Shown piece after piece: positions 47,489 through 55,596 of a stretch of 64,000 nucleotides of DNA (positions are counted from its first letter, which is position 1; each line of letters begins with the position of its first letter). The position numbers were made by a program, and so were the translations under genes. The notes beneath the pieces were generated by a model, which ran no database searches, was not told the origin of the DNA, and saw only the letters and a program-made list of their open reading frames with translations. Source of the DNA: CAZAQV01 sp964487255. Its GTDB lineage: Bacteria; Myxococcota_A; Polyangia; Polyangiales; CAZAQV01. Location: assembly GCA_964487255.1 (NCBI GenBank), contig CAZAQV010000003.1, positions 251,363-315,362 on the forward strand, read 5' to 3'.

Positions 47489-48593
47489 CTTTGCGCTCCT
47501 CGCCGTGCAGCGCGAGCTGACCACAAGCTGCAGCGATGTCGTCACCACGCTGTGTGCGAATCGTGCACGCCATGTTGCGCGCATGAAGCTCACCTTGAAA
47601 GGCCTCGACAGCACTCCAATCTGGAGCTTCGAGCACTGAATCGGAAACCGGATTCATCGGAATCAGATTCACCTTTGCACGCACCCCCTTGAGCAAGCGC
47701 GCCAGCTCCCTGGCTTCCGTGCGACTGTCGTTCACACCGCGGATAAGCGTGTACTCGATGGTGATTCGCGCGCGCTTCGGCATCGGATAGGCCCGCAAGG
47801 CTTCCATCAGCACGGGCAGCGGATACTTGCGGTTGATGGGCATGATCTCTGACCGCCGATCGTTGTCGACACAGTGAAGTGAGATGGCCAGCGCGACGCG
47901 ACCGTCGAAGTCCCTTCCGAGGCGTTCGATTTCGGGAACAAGGCCGCTCGTCGAAACGGTCACGCGTCGTTTCGAGAGCGCGATCCCATCAGGGTGCGTG
48001 AGCAGCAAGAGCGCTCGCTGAACTGCCTCGTAGTTGTGAAGGGGCTCCCCCATGCCCATAAACACGACGTTGCGCAGTTGTTCGTCACCCTCAAGCGCCG
48101 CTCTGCCCAGGAGAACCTGCGCGACAATCTCGCCTGCGCCGAGGTGACGTTTGAGACCCGCGATACCCGAGGCACAAAAGACGCAGCCCATCGCGCAACC
48201 CACTTGGGAGGAAATGCACTGCGTCACGCGCGCACCCGCGGTTCGGCCGGGTAAGACTTCACGTTCCGCCTCGTCGTCATCTGTCATATCGCGAAGCTGT
48301 GGAATCAATACGGTCTCCACATCCTTGCCATCGGAAAAGCGCACCAGCGCCTTTCGTGTGTTGTCATGCGCGCGCCTCGCCTCAACCAGTTCGGCAAGCG
48401 GTCTCACACCCACTTCACGAAGCTTTGCGCGCAACGGTTTGGGCAAGTTGCCCATGTTCTCTGGCTCCAGCACGCCGCGTGCATGAACCCAGTGAAAAAT
48501 CTGCTTGGCCCGAAACTTCGGCACGCCCCATTTGACGACGGCCGACTCCCACTCTTCTGGGAGCCACGAAATGGGATCGGACACGGCAGTCAT
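47457..48593 (-). CDS. rlmN: 23S rRNA/tRNA adenine-C2 methyltransferase RlmN
   Basis: About 378 residues. Radical-SAM enzyme that methylates A2503 of 23S rRNA and A37 of some tRNAs. The N-terminal FRAKQIFHWVHARGV and the cluster motif CAMGCVFCASG (three Cys of the radical-SAM site), plus GMGEPLHNYEAV and the late mechanism Cys in MACTIRTQRGDDIAAACGQL, are intact. The chosen ATG is at 48591-48593; the upstream ATG at 48620 would add nine residues. Confidence 0.94.
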   Translation of the reverse strand: MTAVSDPISWLPEEWESAVVKWGVPKFRAKQIFHWVHARGVLEPENMGNLPKPLRAKLREVGVRPLAELVEARRAHDNTRKALVRFSDGKDVETVLIPQLRDMTDDDEAEREVLPGRTAGARVTQCISSQVGCAMGCVFCASGIAGLKRHLGAGEIVAQVLLGRAALEGDEQLRNVVFMGMGEPLHNYEAVQRALLLLTHPDGIALSKRRVTVSTSGLVPEIERLGRDFDGRVALAISLHCVDNDRRSEIMPINRKYPLPVLMEALRAYPMPKRARITIEYTLIRGVNDSRTEARELARLLKGVRAKVNLIPMNPVSDSVLEAPDWSAVEAFQGELHARNMACTIRTQRGDDIAAACGQLALHGEERKVKMKLPTMRQ

Positions 48594-48648
48594 ACCGCGA
48601 AGCGTGCTACGAAGCTGCAAAAGCGCAAGTCAGACGTTTTTGCCAGCT

Positions 48649-51150
48649 TTAGCGAAGACGCTTCCACACGCGGTATTCTTCGCCAGCGGCACTCTTCATA
48701 CGGCGCAAGCGGCGCAAGATACTCTGCGCGACTTCTCTGCCAGAGTTCTGCAAGCGAGCGAGCAGAGGCTCGTTCTCAAGGTCCATCGAGCGGAGGAGCC
48801 AACGTGGATCAGGGTCGTGCCCGGAAAAGTTTCGATACGCCTGCCCCTCCTCAATGCTCCCACCAACCTGAAGCACAGTGCGTCGAAAGCGTTCCGCAAC
48901 CTCCCGGCTAAGCGCTCCGACCGGCTTGAACTGGGTGTAAAACGCGTCAGCGGCGAGCACGGACGACCACAAATAGCCATAGTACCCAGCGGCATAGCCA
49001 CCCGAAAAGATATGCGAGAACGAAGTAATCTGCGCGTAGTCGTCGGGCAGTGGCTGGTCGGTGTAGCGCTGCGACGCTTGGCGCGCAAAGGCGAGCGCAT
49101 CGCCATCGACGTCCGGGCTGAAGTCGCGGTGAAGGGCCAAGTCGACCAAGCTTAGCTGCAACTGGTACATGAGATTGTCCACCACCTGGTCGTTTCGGCC
49201 AGCCACAATCTCGTCGATCAGACCTTGCGGTACGGATGCACCCGTCTTGTGGTGTTTGGCAAACATACGAATCGCCTCGGGTTCAAAGCGCCAGAACTCC
49301 ATGAGCTTCGACGGAAACTCGACGACATCCCGCGCGACCGCGGTGCCACCGATCGCGGGCACATCGACCTGCGAGAACATGTTGTGCATCAGGTGGCCAA
49401 ACTCGTGAAACTGCGTACGCACCTCACCGAGCGACATCAAAAGCGGTCCGTCTGCATCAGCACCATTGATGTTGGTCGCGACAGCGCTGACGTTCGGCTG
49501 CTCGTTGGGCGCGGTCTCGAGCCCCAGATGCCAAGCGCCGGAGTTCTTCCCGGGCCGACTAAAGGGGTCGTAGTAGAATGAGCCTAGGTGGTTTCCCTCC
49601 GCATCCTCAACCTTGTAGAGCTTGACGCTCTCGTGCCAGACCGCCGCGTCTTGGACCTCACTGATCTTGATATCGTAGAGACGCTCGTAGACGTTGAGTA
49701 CGCCACGAGTGGTATCTTCAAACTCTAAGTACTTGCGAATATCTGCGCCACCTTCGTCTTTGAGCTGGGAGTACTTGTGGCTCCAATACGCATCATCCCA
49801 GGGCTGGAGGTCGCCATCTCCTCCTTGCGAGCGGCGGAACGAACGAAGGTCGCGTCCCGAGCGTCGATAGTGCCGAACGACGTCGTCGCGCAAGCCTTCA
49901 ATAAACTGAATTGCTGTGTCACCGTCCTGCGCCATGCGAGTCGATAGTTGGTAGTCGACGAAATTTTCGTAGCCCAAGATATTCGCTTTCTCGCGGCGCA
50001 GCTTGAGAATTTCGGCAACGATCGCGCTGTTGTCGTTGTCACCGCTGGCGCTCATCGCCTGAAGGCTTCGCCATACTTCTTCACGCAGCTCACCTTCGTG
50101 CGCAGTCCGGAGCAAGGTGCGTGCTTCGCTTTCCAGAAACACGGAGCCTTCTTTGTTCAAGCGCTGCGCACGGTCTAATCCCCGCTCGCGCAGATAGCTT
50201 GGCACGCCGTTGAGGTCTGCTTCGTCGCTGATGACAATGCCAAATCGATCCCGGGCGGCATTGACGTTGGATCGAAACTGATTGGAAAGCTTGTTCAGCT
50301 CGTTGTCGAGTTCGACGAGGCGACTCCGGACGTCGGGACTGAGTTTGATACCGTTCTTTTCATACTCTCCGATCAACTTTTGAAGATAGCGCTGCTTGGA
50401 GTCCGAGAGAGAGTTGAACTCCGCCGAGTCGCGGAGCTCAACCAGCCGCTGATAGAGGTCGTCACGAAGGGCGTTGCGGTCGAAGAAGTCGCCAAGCACT
50501 GGGTAAGCCTCATTGAACGCTGTGCGTAGCTCATCAGGCAATGCTCCCAACCCGCGCAGGTTCGTAAAGTACCTCGATAGCCGTCTTACGCGCTCGTAGG
50601 CGTCGTCGTATTGCGCGACGGTGTTTTCCCATGTGCGCGTACCCGCATTCGAAGCGATGTCGTCAAGCAGGTCCTGCGCCTCCTTCGCGGCACGTTCAAA
50701 AGCGGGAGTCAGATGCGACGGGTGGACCGAATCGATGGGTAGGTCGGTCCAAACGAAGTCGTGAAGGCGATTTGGGCCCGCAGTGAGGGAAGGTGTGGAT
50801 TGAGACGCCTCGGCAGCGGCCATCTTGGCCTTCTTCGTGGTATTCGAGATCGAGATGGGCGTAACCCAACGCGACTCGCCCATTGCATCGGCCAGATCGA
50901 GCGCCAGATCGGCGGCATTCGTAGCCGCACGAATTGCAGCGCTCGCGACAGCCGCTTCGGAGCGCCCCCCTACGACCACCGTTGGCGTTGGCGCCGTCTC
51001 GAACTGGATCAGCCTTCGTGTGGCGTCTCCCACCCCCGAGAACGAAGGCACTGCCAGGGCAGCAATGGCGAGTAAGATCAGCGTTTGAACAGTGGAGTTC
51101 CCTCGGTTACACACGAGCCGACACTGTGCAAGGCTCGTGCCGTCAATCAC
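48649..51150 (-). CDS. M3 family metallopeptidase (oligopeptidase-like) with prepilin-like N-terminal segment
   Basis: 833 residues. The catalytic M3 domain spans about residues 130-800, with HEFGHLMHNMFSQVDV as the HExxH zinc site and the YSHKYSQLKDEGG and LGLETAP-type blocks upstream; it most resembles oligopeptidase A or dipeptidyl carboxypeptidase. The first 60 residues are unusual: CNRGNSTVQTLILLAIAALAV resembles a class III (Flp/pseudopilin) signal followed by a hydrophobic helix, with Gln where Glu5 is expected. A Ser/Thr/Ala-rich linker of about 70 residues joins it to the peptidase. This suggests a membrane-anchored or exported peptidase, unlike cytosolic OpdA. Confidence 0.88.
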   Translation of the reverse strand: MIDGTSLAQCRLVCNRGNSTVQTLILLAIAALAVPSFSGVGDATRRLIQFETAPTPTVVVGGRSEAAVASAAIRAATNAADLALDLADAMGESRWVTPISISNTTKKAKMAAAEASQSTPSLTAGPNRLHDFVWTDLPIDSVHPSHLTPAFERAAKEAQDLLDDIASNAGTRTWENTVAQYDDAYERVRRLSRYFTNLRGLGALPDELRTAFNEAYPVLGDFFDRNALRDDLYQRLVELRDSAEFNSLSDSKQRYLQKLIGEYEKNGIKLSPDVRSRLVELDNELNKLSNQFRSNVNAARDRFGIVISDEADLNGVPSYLRERGLDRAQRLNKEGSVFLESEARTLLRTAHEGELREEVWRSLQAMSASGDNDNSAIVAEILKLRREKANILGYENFVDYQLSTRMAQDGDTAIQFIEGLRDDVVRHYRRSGRDLRSFRRSQGGDGDLQPWDDAYWSHKYSQLKDEGGADIRKYLEFEDTTRGVLNVYERLYDIKISEVQDAAVWHESVKLYKVEDAEGNHLGSFYYDPFSRPGKNSGAWHLGLETAPNEQPNVSAVATNINGADADGPLLMSLGEVRTQFHEFGHLMHNMFSQVDVPAIGGTAVARDVVEFPSKLMEFWRFEPEAIRMFAKHHKTGASVPQGLIDEIVAGRNDQVVDNLMYQLQLSLVDLALHRDFSPDVDGDALAFARQASQRYTDQPLPDDYAQITSFSHIFSGGYAAGYYGYLWSSVLAADAFYTQFKPVGALSREVAERFRRTVLQVGGSIEEGQAYRNFSGHDPDPRWLLRSMDLENEPLLARLQNSGREVAQSILRRLRRMKSAAGEEYRVWKRLR

Positions 51151-51251
51151 ATGACCTTACCCCCGCAAAAACCAAGAACTGGGGACACTCGCCGCAGGAA
51201 ATGAGTGGCCAAGGCAACATCTGTGACCAGCGGCTTCATCCGCCGCCAGCA

Positions 51252-52070
51252 TCAGACCGCTACGCCGAAATCCCGGAGCGCAGCATTGAGCGACGTCTTT
51301 TTGTCGGTGCTCTGCTTGCGCTGACCGATGATGAGCGCACAGGGCACCCCGAACTCGCCCGCCGGAAACTTCTTCGGCAGCGTCCCCGGGATGACCACCG
51401 AACGAGCCGGCACCGCCCCGCGCATCTCGACAGGCTCTTTTCCGGTGACATCGATAATCTTCGTCGATGAGGTGAGGACGACATTGGCGCCCAGCACAGC
51501 CTCCGCGCCAACCCGCACGCCTTCCACGACGATAGCCCGAGAGCCCACAAACGCCCCGTCTTCTATGATCACGGGCGTCGCACCTGGCGGTTCGAGTACA
51601 CCGCCGATGCCGACGCCTCCGGAGAGATGCACGCCGCGGCCGATTTGAGCGCAAGAGCCCACGGTAGCCCAGGTATCGACCATGGTGCCGCTTCCGACCC
51701 ACGCTCCGATGTTGACGTAACTTGGCATCATGATCGCGCCCTCTTCAAGGAACGACCCAAAGCGCGCCGTACCCGGTGGCACAACACGCACGCCTTGCGC
51801 GGCGAGGTCCTTTTTGAGGGGGAGCTTGTCGTGGAACTCGAAGGGACCGACCTCCATCGTTTGCATCTGCTGTACGCCGAAGTAGAGCAACACCGCTTGC
51901 TTGACCCAGGCGTGGGTGACCCAATCGTCATCTTCTTGCGTAGCCACACGCAATGCTCCCCGGTCGAGCAGGCCGATCACCTCGCGTACCGCGTCTGCGT
52001 GCTCGGCCAACTTTGAACGGTCTTCGAATACCGCCTCGATCGTCTCTTTCAATTTGGAGTAGTCCTGCAT
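51252..52070 (-). CDS. dapD: Tetrahydrodipicolinate N-succinyltransferase
   Basis: 272 residues. DapD transfers succinate from succinyl-CoA to tetrahydrodipicolinate in lysine and diaminopimelate synthesis. Left-handed parallel beta-helix hexapeptide repeats run through the middle (GAWVGSGTMVDTWATVGSCA and the adjoining IGRGVHLSGGVGIGGVLEPP), ahead of the C-terminal domain. The ATG at 52068-52070 is preferred because the upstream in-frame codons (to 52136) lie in repeat element A. The enzyme consumes succinyl-CoA, the product of sucCD-linked metabolism nearby. Confidence 0.94.
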   Translation of the reverse strand: MQDYSKLKETIEAVFEDRSKLAEHADAVREVIGLLDRGALRVATQEDDDWVTHAWVKQAVLLYFGVQQMQTMEVGPFEFHDKLPLKKDLAAQGVRVVPPGTARFGSFLEEGAIMMPSYVNIGAWVGSGTMVDTWATVGSCAQIGRGVHLSGGVGIGGVLEPPGATPVIIEDGAFVGSRAIVVEGVRVGAEAVLGANVVLTSSTKIIDVTGKEPVEMRGAVPARSVVIPGTLPKKFPAGEFGVPCALIIGQRKQSTDKKTSLNAALRDFGVAV

Positions 52071-52094
52071 GTTGTGGTCTCTCTGGTCAGACGC

Positions 52095-52168
52095 GATGAG
52101 CGGTGTTTGAAGGAGAACGGGATTTGCTATCTGCAAATCAACGTTCGGGACAAACCCTAGCGAAGAGC
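52095..52168 (+). repeat. Dispersed palindromic element A, copy 9 (dapD-ndk spacer)
   Basis: Core GATTTGC-TATCT-GCAAATC (52121-52139), outer stem AACG/CGTT, arms GATGAGCGGTGTTTGAAGGA and ACCCTAGCGAAGAGC. It has the same arms as copies 3 and 5, a distinct subgroup of the family, and it lies opposite to the direction of the flanking genes. Confidence 0.88.
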
Positions 52169-52169
52169 G

Positions 52170-52601
52170 TTAAGAATTGCGTACCCCGAGTTCTGCGCCC
52201 GTGAAGAAGTAATCGATCTCCTTTGCGGCATTTTCAGCGGAGTCCGATCCGTGCACCGAGTTTTCTCCAATGTCTTTGGCGTAGAGCTTGCGAATCGTGC
52301 CCTCCTCGGCTTTCGCGGGGTCGGTCGCACCCATCAGAGCGCGGTACGCTTCGACTGCGTTTTCACCCTCCAAAACACTCACCACGACGGGACTGCGTGT
52401 CATAAAGTCCATCAGCTCACCGAAAAAAGGTCGCTCGCTGTGGACGGCGTAAAACCCCTCCGCGTCGCGGCGCGAAAGGTGAACCATCTTCATCGCTCGA
52501 ATTTTGAGGCCTTTGCCTTCGATCATTGCGAGAATGTTACCGATATTATTCTTCTCGGTTGCGTCTGGTTTGATAATACTAAGCGTCTGCTGCGTTGCCA
52601 T
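52170..52601 (-). CDS. ndk: Nucleoside diphosphate kinase
   Basis: 143 residues; equilibrates nucleoside di- and triphosphates through a phospho-histidine. The sequence begins MATQQTLSIIKPDATEKNNIGNI and contains the active-site stretch SVHGSDSAENAAKEIDYFF with the catalytic His; the substrate-site VVVSVLEGENAVEAYRALMG is typical. Length matches the family. The ATG at 52599-52601 is used; the in-frame ATG at 52637 would add 12 residues upstream of the conserved start. The hicB stop is 47 bp upstream. Confidence 0.95.
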   Translation of the reverse strand: MATQQTLSIIKPDATEKNNIGNILAMIEGKGLKIRAMKMVHLSRRDAEGFYAVHSERPFFGELMDFMTRSPVVVSVLEGENAVEAYRALMGATDPAKAEEGTIRKLYAKDIGENSVHGSDSAENAAKEIDYFFTGAELGVRNS

Positions 52602-52647
52602 GATGTCGGGGGCTATACCATAGGCCCGCGCGAGCACAACAGGCGAT

Positions 52648-53013
52648 CTACACGGCTAGTTTGGTCAAAACCCACTGGTTAATGCTCACGCCCTCGCGCT
52701 CCGCCTCTTCGGCGATGCGTTGATGAAGGGAGGTCGGCAGGCGAATCGTCATTCGGCCGGAGTACGTGTTCGTGGGTTTGGGAATGTGGTGACCGTGACG
52801 CTTGGCAGAATCGAGCCAGAGCTGCGCGGCCTCGAAGGCATTGGCGAGCGCTTCTTCCTCGGAATGACCATGGGTTACGCAACCATCCAGCGCGGGTACA
52901 TGCGCAATGAAGCATGCGTCTTCGGCCGACCAGCGGACAACCACCTGGTAGTCCCTAGCGATGGGCCTTTTTGATCGCTTCTTCGACGAGTCTCTCTTGG
53001 TACTTTTTCGCAT
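52648..53013 (-). CDS. hicB: HicB-type antitoxin with C-terminal DNA-binding domain
   Basis: Up to 121 residues. The partial RNase-H-like HicB fold is seen in VVVRWSAEDACFIAHVPALDG (residues 24-44, split here) and the helix EEEALANAFEAAQLWLDSAKR; the C-terminal PTNTYSGRMTIRLPTSLHQR region is a ribbon-helix-helix-type DNA-binding module ending SINQWVLTKLAV. The antitoxin neutralises HicA and represses its own operon. The ATG at 53013 overlaps hicA by 59 bp; a GTG at 52944, 10 bp after the hicA stop with TAGGGA upstream, is an alternative that would give a 98-residue protein lacking the basic N-terminus. Confidence 0.82.
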   Translation of the reverse strand: MRKSTKRDSSKKRSKRPIARDYQVVVRWSAEDACFIAHVPALDGCVTHGHSEEEALANAFEAAQLWLDSAKRHGHHIPKPTNTYSGRMTIRLPTSLHQRIAEEAEREGVSINQWVLTKLAV

Positions 53014-53149
53014 CTGAACCCGCTTTGCCCGAAATCACCACACTGACGCCTTTGGGATGGCGCCACTTCCGATGGGAGCCTTTGGCACCGAGCTTCTCGA
53101 ACCCGGCCCGAGACAATGCCGCCTCCAATTCACGAACCTTCGGCGGCAC
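52955..53149 (-). CDS. hicA: HicA-type toxin (mRNA interferase)
   Basis: 64 residues, a dsRBD-like fold of the HicA family. It starts MPPKVRELEAALSRAGFEKL and has the catalytic His in KGSHRKWRHPKGV, followed by VVISGKAGSDAKKYQERLVE. HicA cleaves mRNA when free of HicB. The toxin gene precedes the antitoxin gene, the usual order. It is read away from the sucD gene, whose stop is 81 bp upstream. The size and the GSHRKWRH motif make the call secure even though the protein is short. Confidence 0.85.
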   Translation of the reverse strand: MPPKVRELEAALSRAGFEKLGAKGSHRKWRHPKGVSVVISGKAGSDAKKYQERLVEEAIKKAHR

Positions 53150-53230
53150 TCTTCATGATGTCATATACGACACCAATCTTCAAGCCAACCGGCCCTGCTC
53201 GGGTTAGCTCCCAAACAAGGTTGTCGCCTA

Positions 53231-54103
53231 CTATAGAAGTGATTGCAGCGTTTCGCCCATGTCGGAGGGCGTGGGGGCCACCTTAACACCGGCTGCTTCG
53301 AGCGCTTCGATTTTGGCATCCGCGGTGCCCTTGCCCCCGGAGATGATGGCGCCTGCGTGGCCCATGCGCTTGCCGGGTGGCGCGGTGCGACCGGCGATAA
53401 AGCCCGCGATGGGCTTCTTGAAATTGTCCTTGATCCAGGCTGCGGCGTTCTCCTCGGCGTTGCCTCCGATTTCACCGATCATGATCACCCCATCGGTATC
53501 CGGATCGTCTTGAAACAACTGCAGAACATCGATGAAGTCGGTGCCATTGATCGGGTCCCCGCCAATGCCGACGCACGTGCTCTGTCCGATGCCGAGCGCG
53601 GTGAGCTGACCGACCGCCTCGTAAGTCAAAGTGCCACTCTTTGAGACCACGCCGATGCGACCTTCTTTGTGAATGTGTCCAGGCATGATGCCGATTTTGC
53701 AAGCGCCAGGTGTGATCACGCCAGGACAGTTGGGCCCGATGAGACGCGTGCGATTTTGCGCATCTAGCACGCGGCGAACCTTGAGCATATCCATCACGGG
53801 AATGCCCTCGGTGATCGCAACCACAAGCTGCACACCTGCATCGGTGGCTTCGAGGATCGCATCGCCCGCAAAGGGTGGCGGTACGAAAATAGCTGATGCG
53901 TTCGCCCCTGTTTTTTCGACAGCCTCTTCAACCGTGTCGAACACAGGAACCTTGTCCTCGAACTTCTGGCCACCGCGACCCGGCGTCACGCCAGCAACGA
54001 TGTTCGTGCCGTAGCCGAGCATCTGCCCCGAGTGAAAACCACCAGCACTTCCCGTGATGCCCTGAACCAAAAGCTTTGTGTCTTTTCCAACCAAAATCGA
54101 CAT
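53231..54103 (-). CDS. sucD: Succinyl-CoA synthetase alpha subunit
   Basis: 290 residues. With SucC it interconverts succinyl-CoA and succinate with ATP or GTP in the citric acid cycle. The CoA-binding N-terminal Rossmann domain (LLVQGITGSAGGFHSGQMLG), IGPNCPGVITPGACKIGIMP, and the active-site His in KRMGHAGAIISGGKG are intact. The start has AAAGG 10 bp upstream. Between sucC and sucD lies a 166-bp spacer with repeats and a duplicated sucC end. Confidence 0.95.
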   Translation of the reverse strand: MSILVGKDTKLLVQGITGSAGGFHSGQMLGYGTNIVAGVTPGRGGQKFEDKVPVFDTVEEAVEKTGANASAIFVPPPFAGDAILEATDAGVQLVVAITEGIPVMDMLKVRRVLDAQNRTRLIGPNCPGVITPGACKIGIMPGHIHKEGRIGVVSKSGTLTYEAVGQLTALGIGQSTCVGIGGDPINGTDFIDVLQLFQDDPDTDGVIMIGEIGGNAEENAAAWIKDNFKKPIAGFIAGRTAPPGKRMGHAGAIISGGKGTADAKIEALEAAGVKVAPTPSDMGETLQSLL

Positions 54104-54142
54104 CTCTTAACCTTTCACCGCATCGACAATACTCTGCTGCCA

Positions 54143-54195
54143 GGGGTTGGCACCCAACCCCTCTCGCTCTTTGAGCGATTCACCCCAGCTCCCCC
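54143..54195 (-). repeat. Hairpin element B between sucC and sucD
   Basis: On the minus strand GGGGTTGG-GTG-CCAACCCC (54143-54161) is a perfect 8-bp stem. A second stem TCGCTC-AAA-GAGCGA lies just before it (54166-54180 region), preceded by GGGGGAGCTGGGGTGAA. It directly adjoins element A copy 10. The same module occurs before sucC and the microcompartment dehydrogenase. Confidence 0.75.
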
Positions 54196-54266
54196 GACCA
54201 GCTCCGAGTCGCAACGATGGATCTGCTAATAGCAGATCCCGTTGCATTGACTTCGCGTTGTTCATC
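54196..54266 (-). repeat. Dispersed palindromic element A, copy 10 (sucC-sucD spacer)
   Basis: Minus-strand core GATCTGC-TATTA-GCAGATC (plus 54220-54238) with outer stem AACG/CGTT. It has a different right arm (GACTCGGAGCTGGTC) leading into element B, shared with copy 11. Confidence 0.85.
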
Positions 54267-54269
54267 CCT

Positions 54270-55445
54270 TTACTCCTTCACCGCATCGACAATTTTTTTC
54301 GCGCCATCGGCCATGGTGGTGGCGGGCGTGATCGCGAGGTCCGAATTGGCCAAGATCTCTCGACCCTGCTCCACATTGGTGCCCTCGAGGCGAACGACGA
54401 GCGGTACCTTGAGCCCGAGCTCTTTCGTCGCCGCAACAACACCATTGGCGATGATGTCGCACTTCATGATGCCGCCAAAGATGTTGACGAAAATGCCCTG
54501 CACACTCTCGGAGCGCAGGATGATTTTGAAGGCCTTGGTGACGGCCGCTTGGTCTGCGCCCCCACCGACATCGAGAAAGTTAGCGGGCTCACCACCATAG
54601 TGCTTGATGATGTCCATAGTCGCCATGGCCAGCCCTGCACCGTTGACGAGGCAACCGATATTGCCATCGAGCTGAATGAACGACAGGCCTGCCTCGGAAG
54701 CCTCAATTTCGGTCGGCGCCTCTTCACTCAAATCGCGAAGCTCTTCCCAGTCTTTGTGGCGGAACGAAGCGTTCGAGTCGAAGTTAACCTTTGCGTCCAG
54801 CGCGAGCACCTCGTCGTTTTTGGTGAGGATGAGCGGATTGATCTCCGCGATCGAGCAGTCCTCCTTTTCGAAGAGAGTGGCGAGTCCTTTGAGCAACTTG
54901 GCAAAGGACTTCTGCGCGGTCTTGTTCATGCCAAGGCCGAATGCGAGCTGTCGAATCTGATAGCCCTGAAGCCCAACCGCTGGATCGATGAAGACTTTGT
55001 AGATCTTCTCCGGTGACTTTTCGGCGACCTCTTCAATGTCGACGCCGCCCTCGGTCGAGGCCATGATGGCCACGCGGCGGCTCTCACGATCCACCACGAG
55101 CGCGAGGTAGAGTTCTTTGGCAATATCGAGCCCTTGCTCGACCAACAGTCGATTAACCTGCTTGCCCTCCGGGCCCGTCTGGTGGGTCACCAGCGTCGCA
55201 CCAAAGATGCTGTTCGCCGCCTCTTCGGCCGCCGCGACGCCTTTAACCACTTTGACACCGCCAGCCTTGCCGCGACCGCCCGCGTGAATCTGCGCCTTGA
55301 CGACAACCACTTCGTTGCCCGTCTCTTTGATCAGCCTCTCCGCGGCGGCTTTGGCCTCCGCAACCGACATCGCCGGAATGCCTTTCGGCACGGGAATACC
55401 GTATCGGCGGTAGATTTCTTTGGCTTGGTACTCGTGTATGTTCAT
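54270..55445 (-). CDS. sucC: Succinyl-CoA synthetase beta subunit
   Basis: 391 residues. ATP-grasp domain (MNIHEYQAKEIYRRYGIPVP at the start, then KAQIHAGGRGKAGGVKVVK) binds the nucleotide; the C-terminal CoA-ligase domain contains GNIGCLVNGAGLAMATMDII and FVNIFGGIMKCDIIANGV. It pairs with the alpha subunit encoded downstream. AAGGG lies upstream of the ATG. A hairpin element B ends 17 bp upstream of the start. The order mdh-sucC-sucD forms a citric acid cycle block. Confidence 0.95.
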   Translation of the reverse strand: MNIHEYQAKEIYRRYGIPVPKGIPAMSVAEAKAAAERLIKETGNEVVVVKAQIHAGGRGKAGGVKVVKGVAAAEEAANSIFGATLVTHQTGPEGKQVNRLLVEQGLDIAKELYLALVVDRESRRVAIMASTEGGVDIEEVAEKSPEKIYKVFIDPAVGLQGYQIRQLAFGLGMNKTAQKSFAKLLKGLATLFEKEDCSIAEINPLILTKNDEVLALDAKVNFDSNASFRHKDWEELRDLSEEAPTEIEASEAGLSFIQLDGNIGCLVNGAGLAMATMDIIKHYGGEPANFLDVGGGADQAAVTKAFKIILRSESVQGIFVNIFGGIMKCDIIANGVVAATKELGLKVPLVVRLEGTNVEQGREILANSDLAITPATTMADGAKKIVDAVKE

Positions 55446-55462
55446 TCCGACTAACCCTTCCA

Positions 55463-55515
55463 GGGTCTGGCACCCAGACCCTCTCTCACACCGTTCGATT
55501 CACCCAAACTCCCCC
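55463..55515 (-). repeat. Hairpin element B upstream of sucC
   Basis: On the minus strand GGGTCTGG-GTG-CCAGACCC (55463-55481) is a perfect 8-bp stem that differs from the sucD copy at paired positions (T-A to C-G and shifted G-C), so the pairing is kept by compensatory changes. Upstream it carries GGGGGAGTTTGGGTGAA. Confidence 0.75.
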
Positions 55516-55590
55516 GACCAGCTCCGTTTCGCAATGATTGATCTGCTATTAGCAGATCACATTGCTCGGACTTCGCATATTCTACGTGCA
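55516..55590 (-). repeat. Dispersed palindromic element A, copy 11 (mdh-sucC spacer)
   Basis: Minus-strand core GATCTGC-TAATA-GCAGATC (plus 55540-55558), outer stem CAATG/CATTG and right arm AAACGGAGCTGGTC. It adjoins element B, giving the same composite as at sucC-sucD. Confidence 0.85.
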
Positions 55591-55596
55591 GCATCC

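Larger units (their letters stand above)
54114..54293. repeat. 17-bp direct repeat flanking a composite repeat element at the sucC-sucD junction
   Basis: TTCACCGCATCGACAAT occurs perfectly at 54114-54130 and at 54277-54293, flanking the repeat elements between sucC and sucD. The right copy is the true end of sucC (IVDAVKE, stop); the left copy would encode IVDAVKG followed by a stop and then the sucD ATG. The sequence therefore looks like a target duplication made when the composite element inserted at the sucC end, or like an old recombination scar. Confidence 0.75.
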
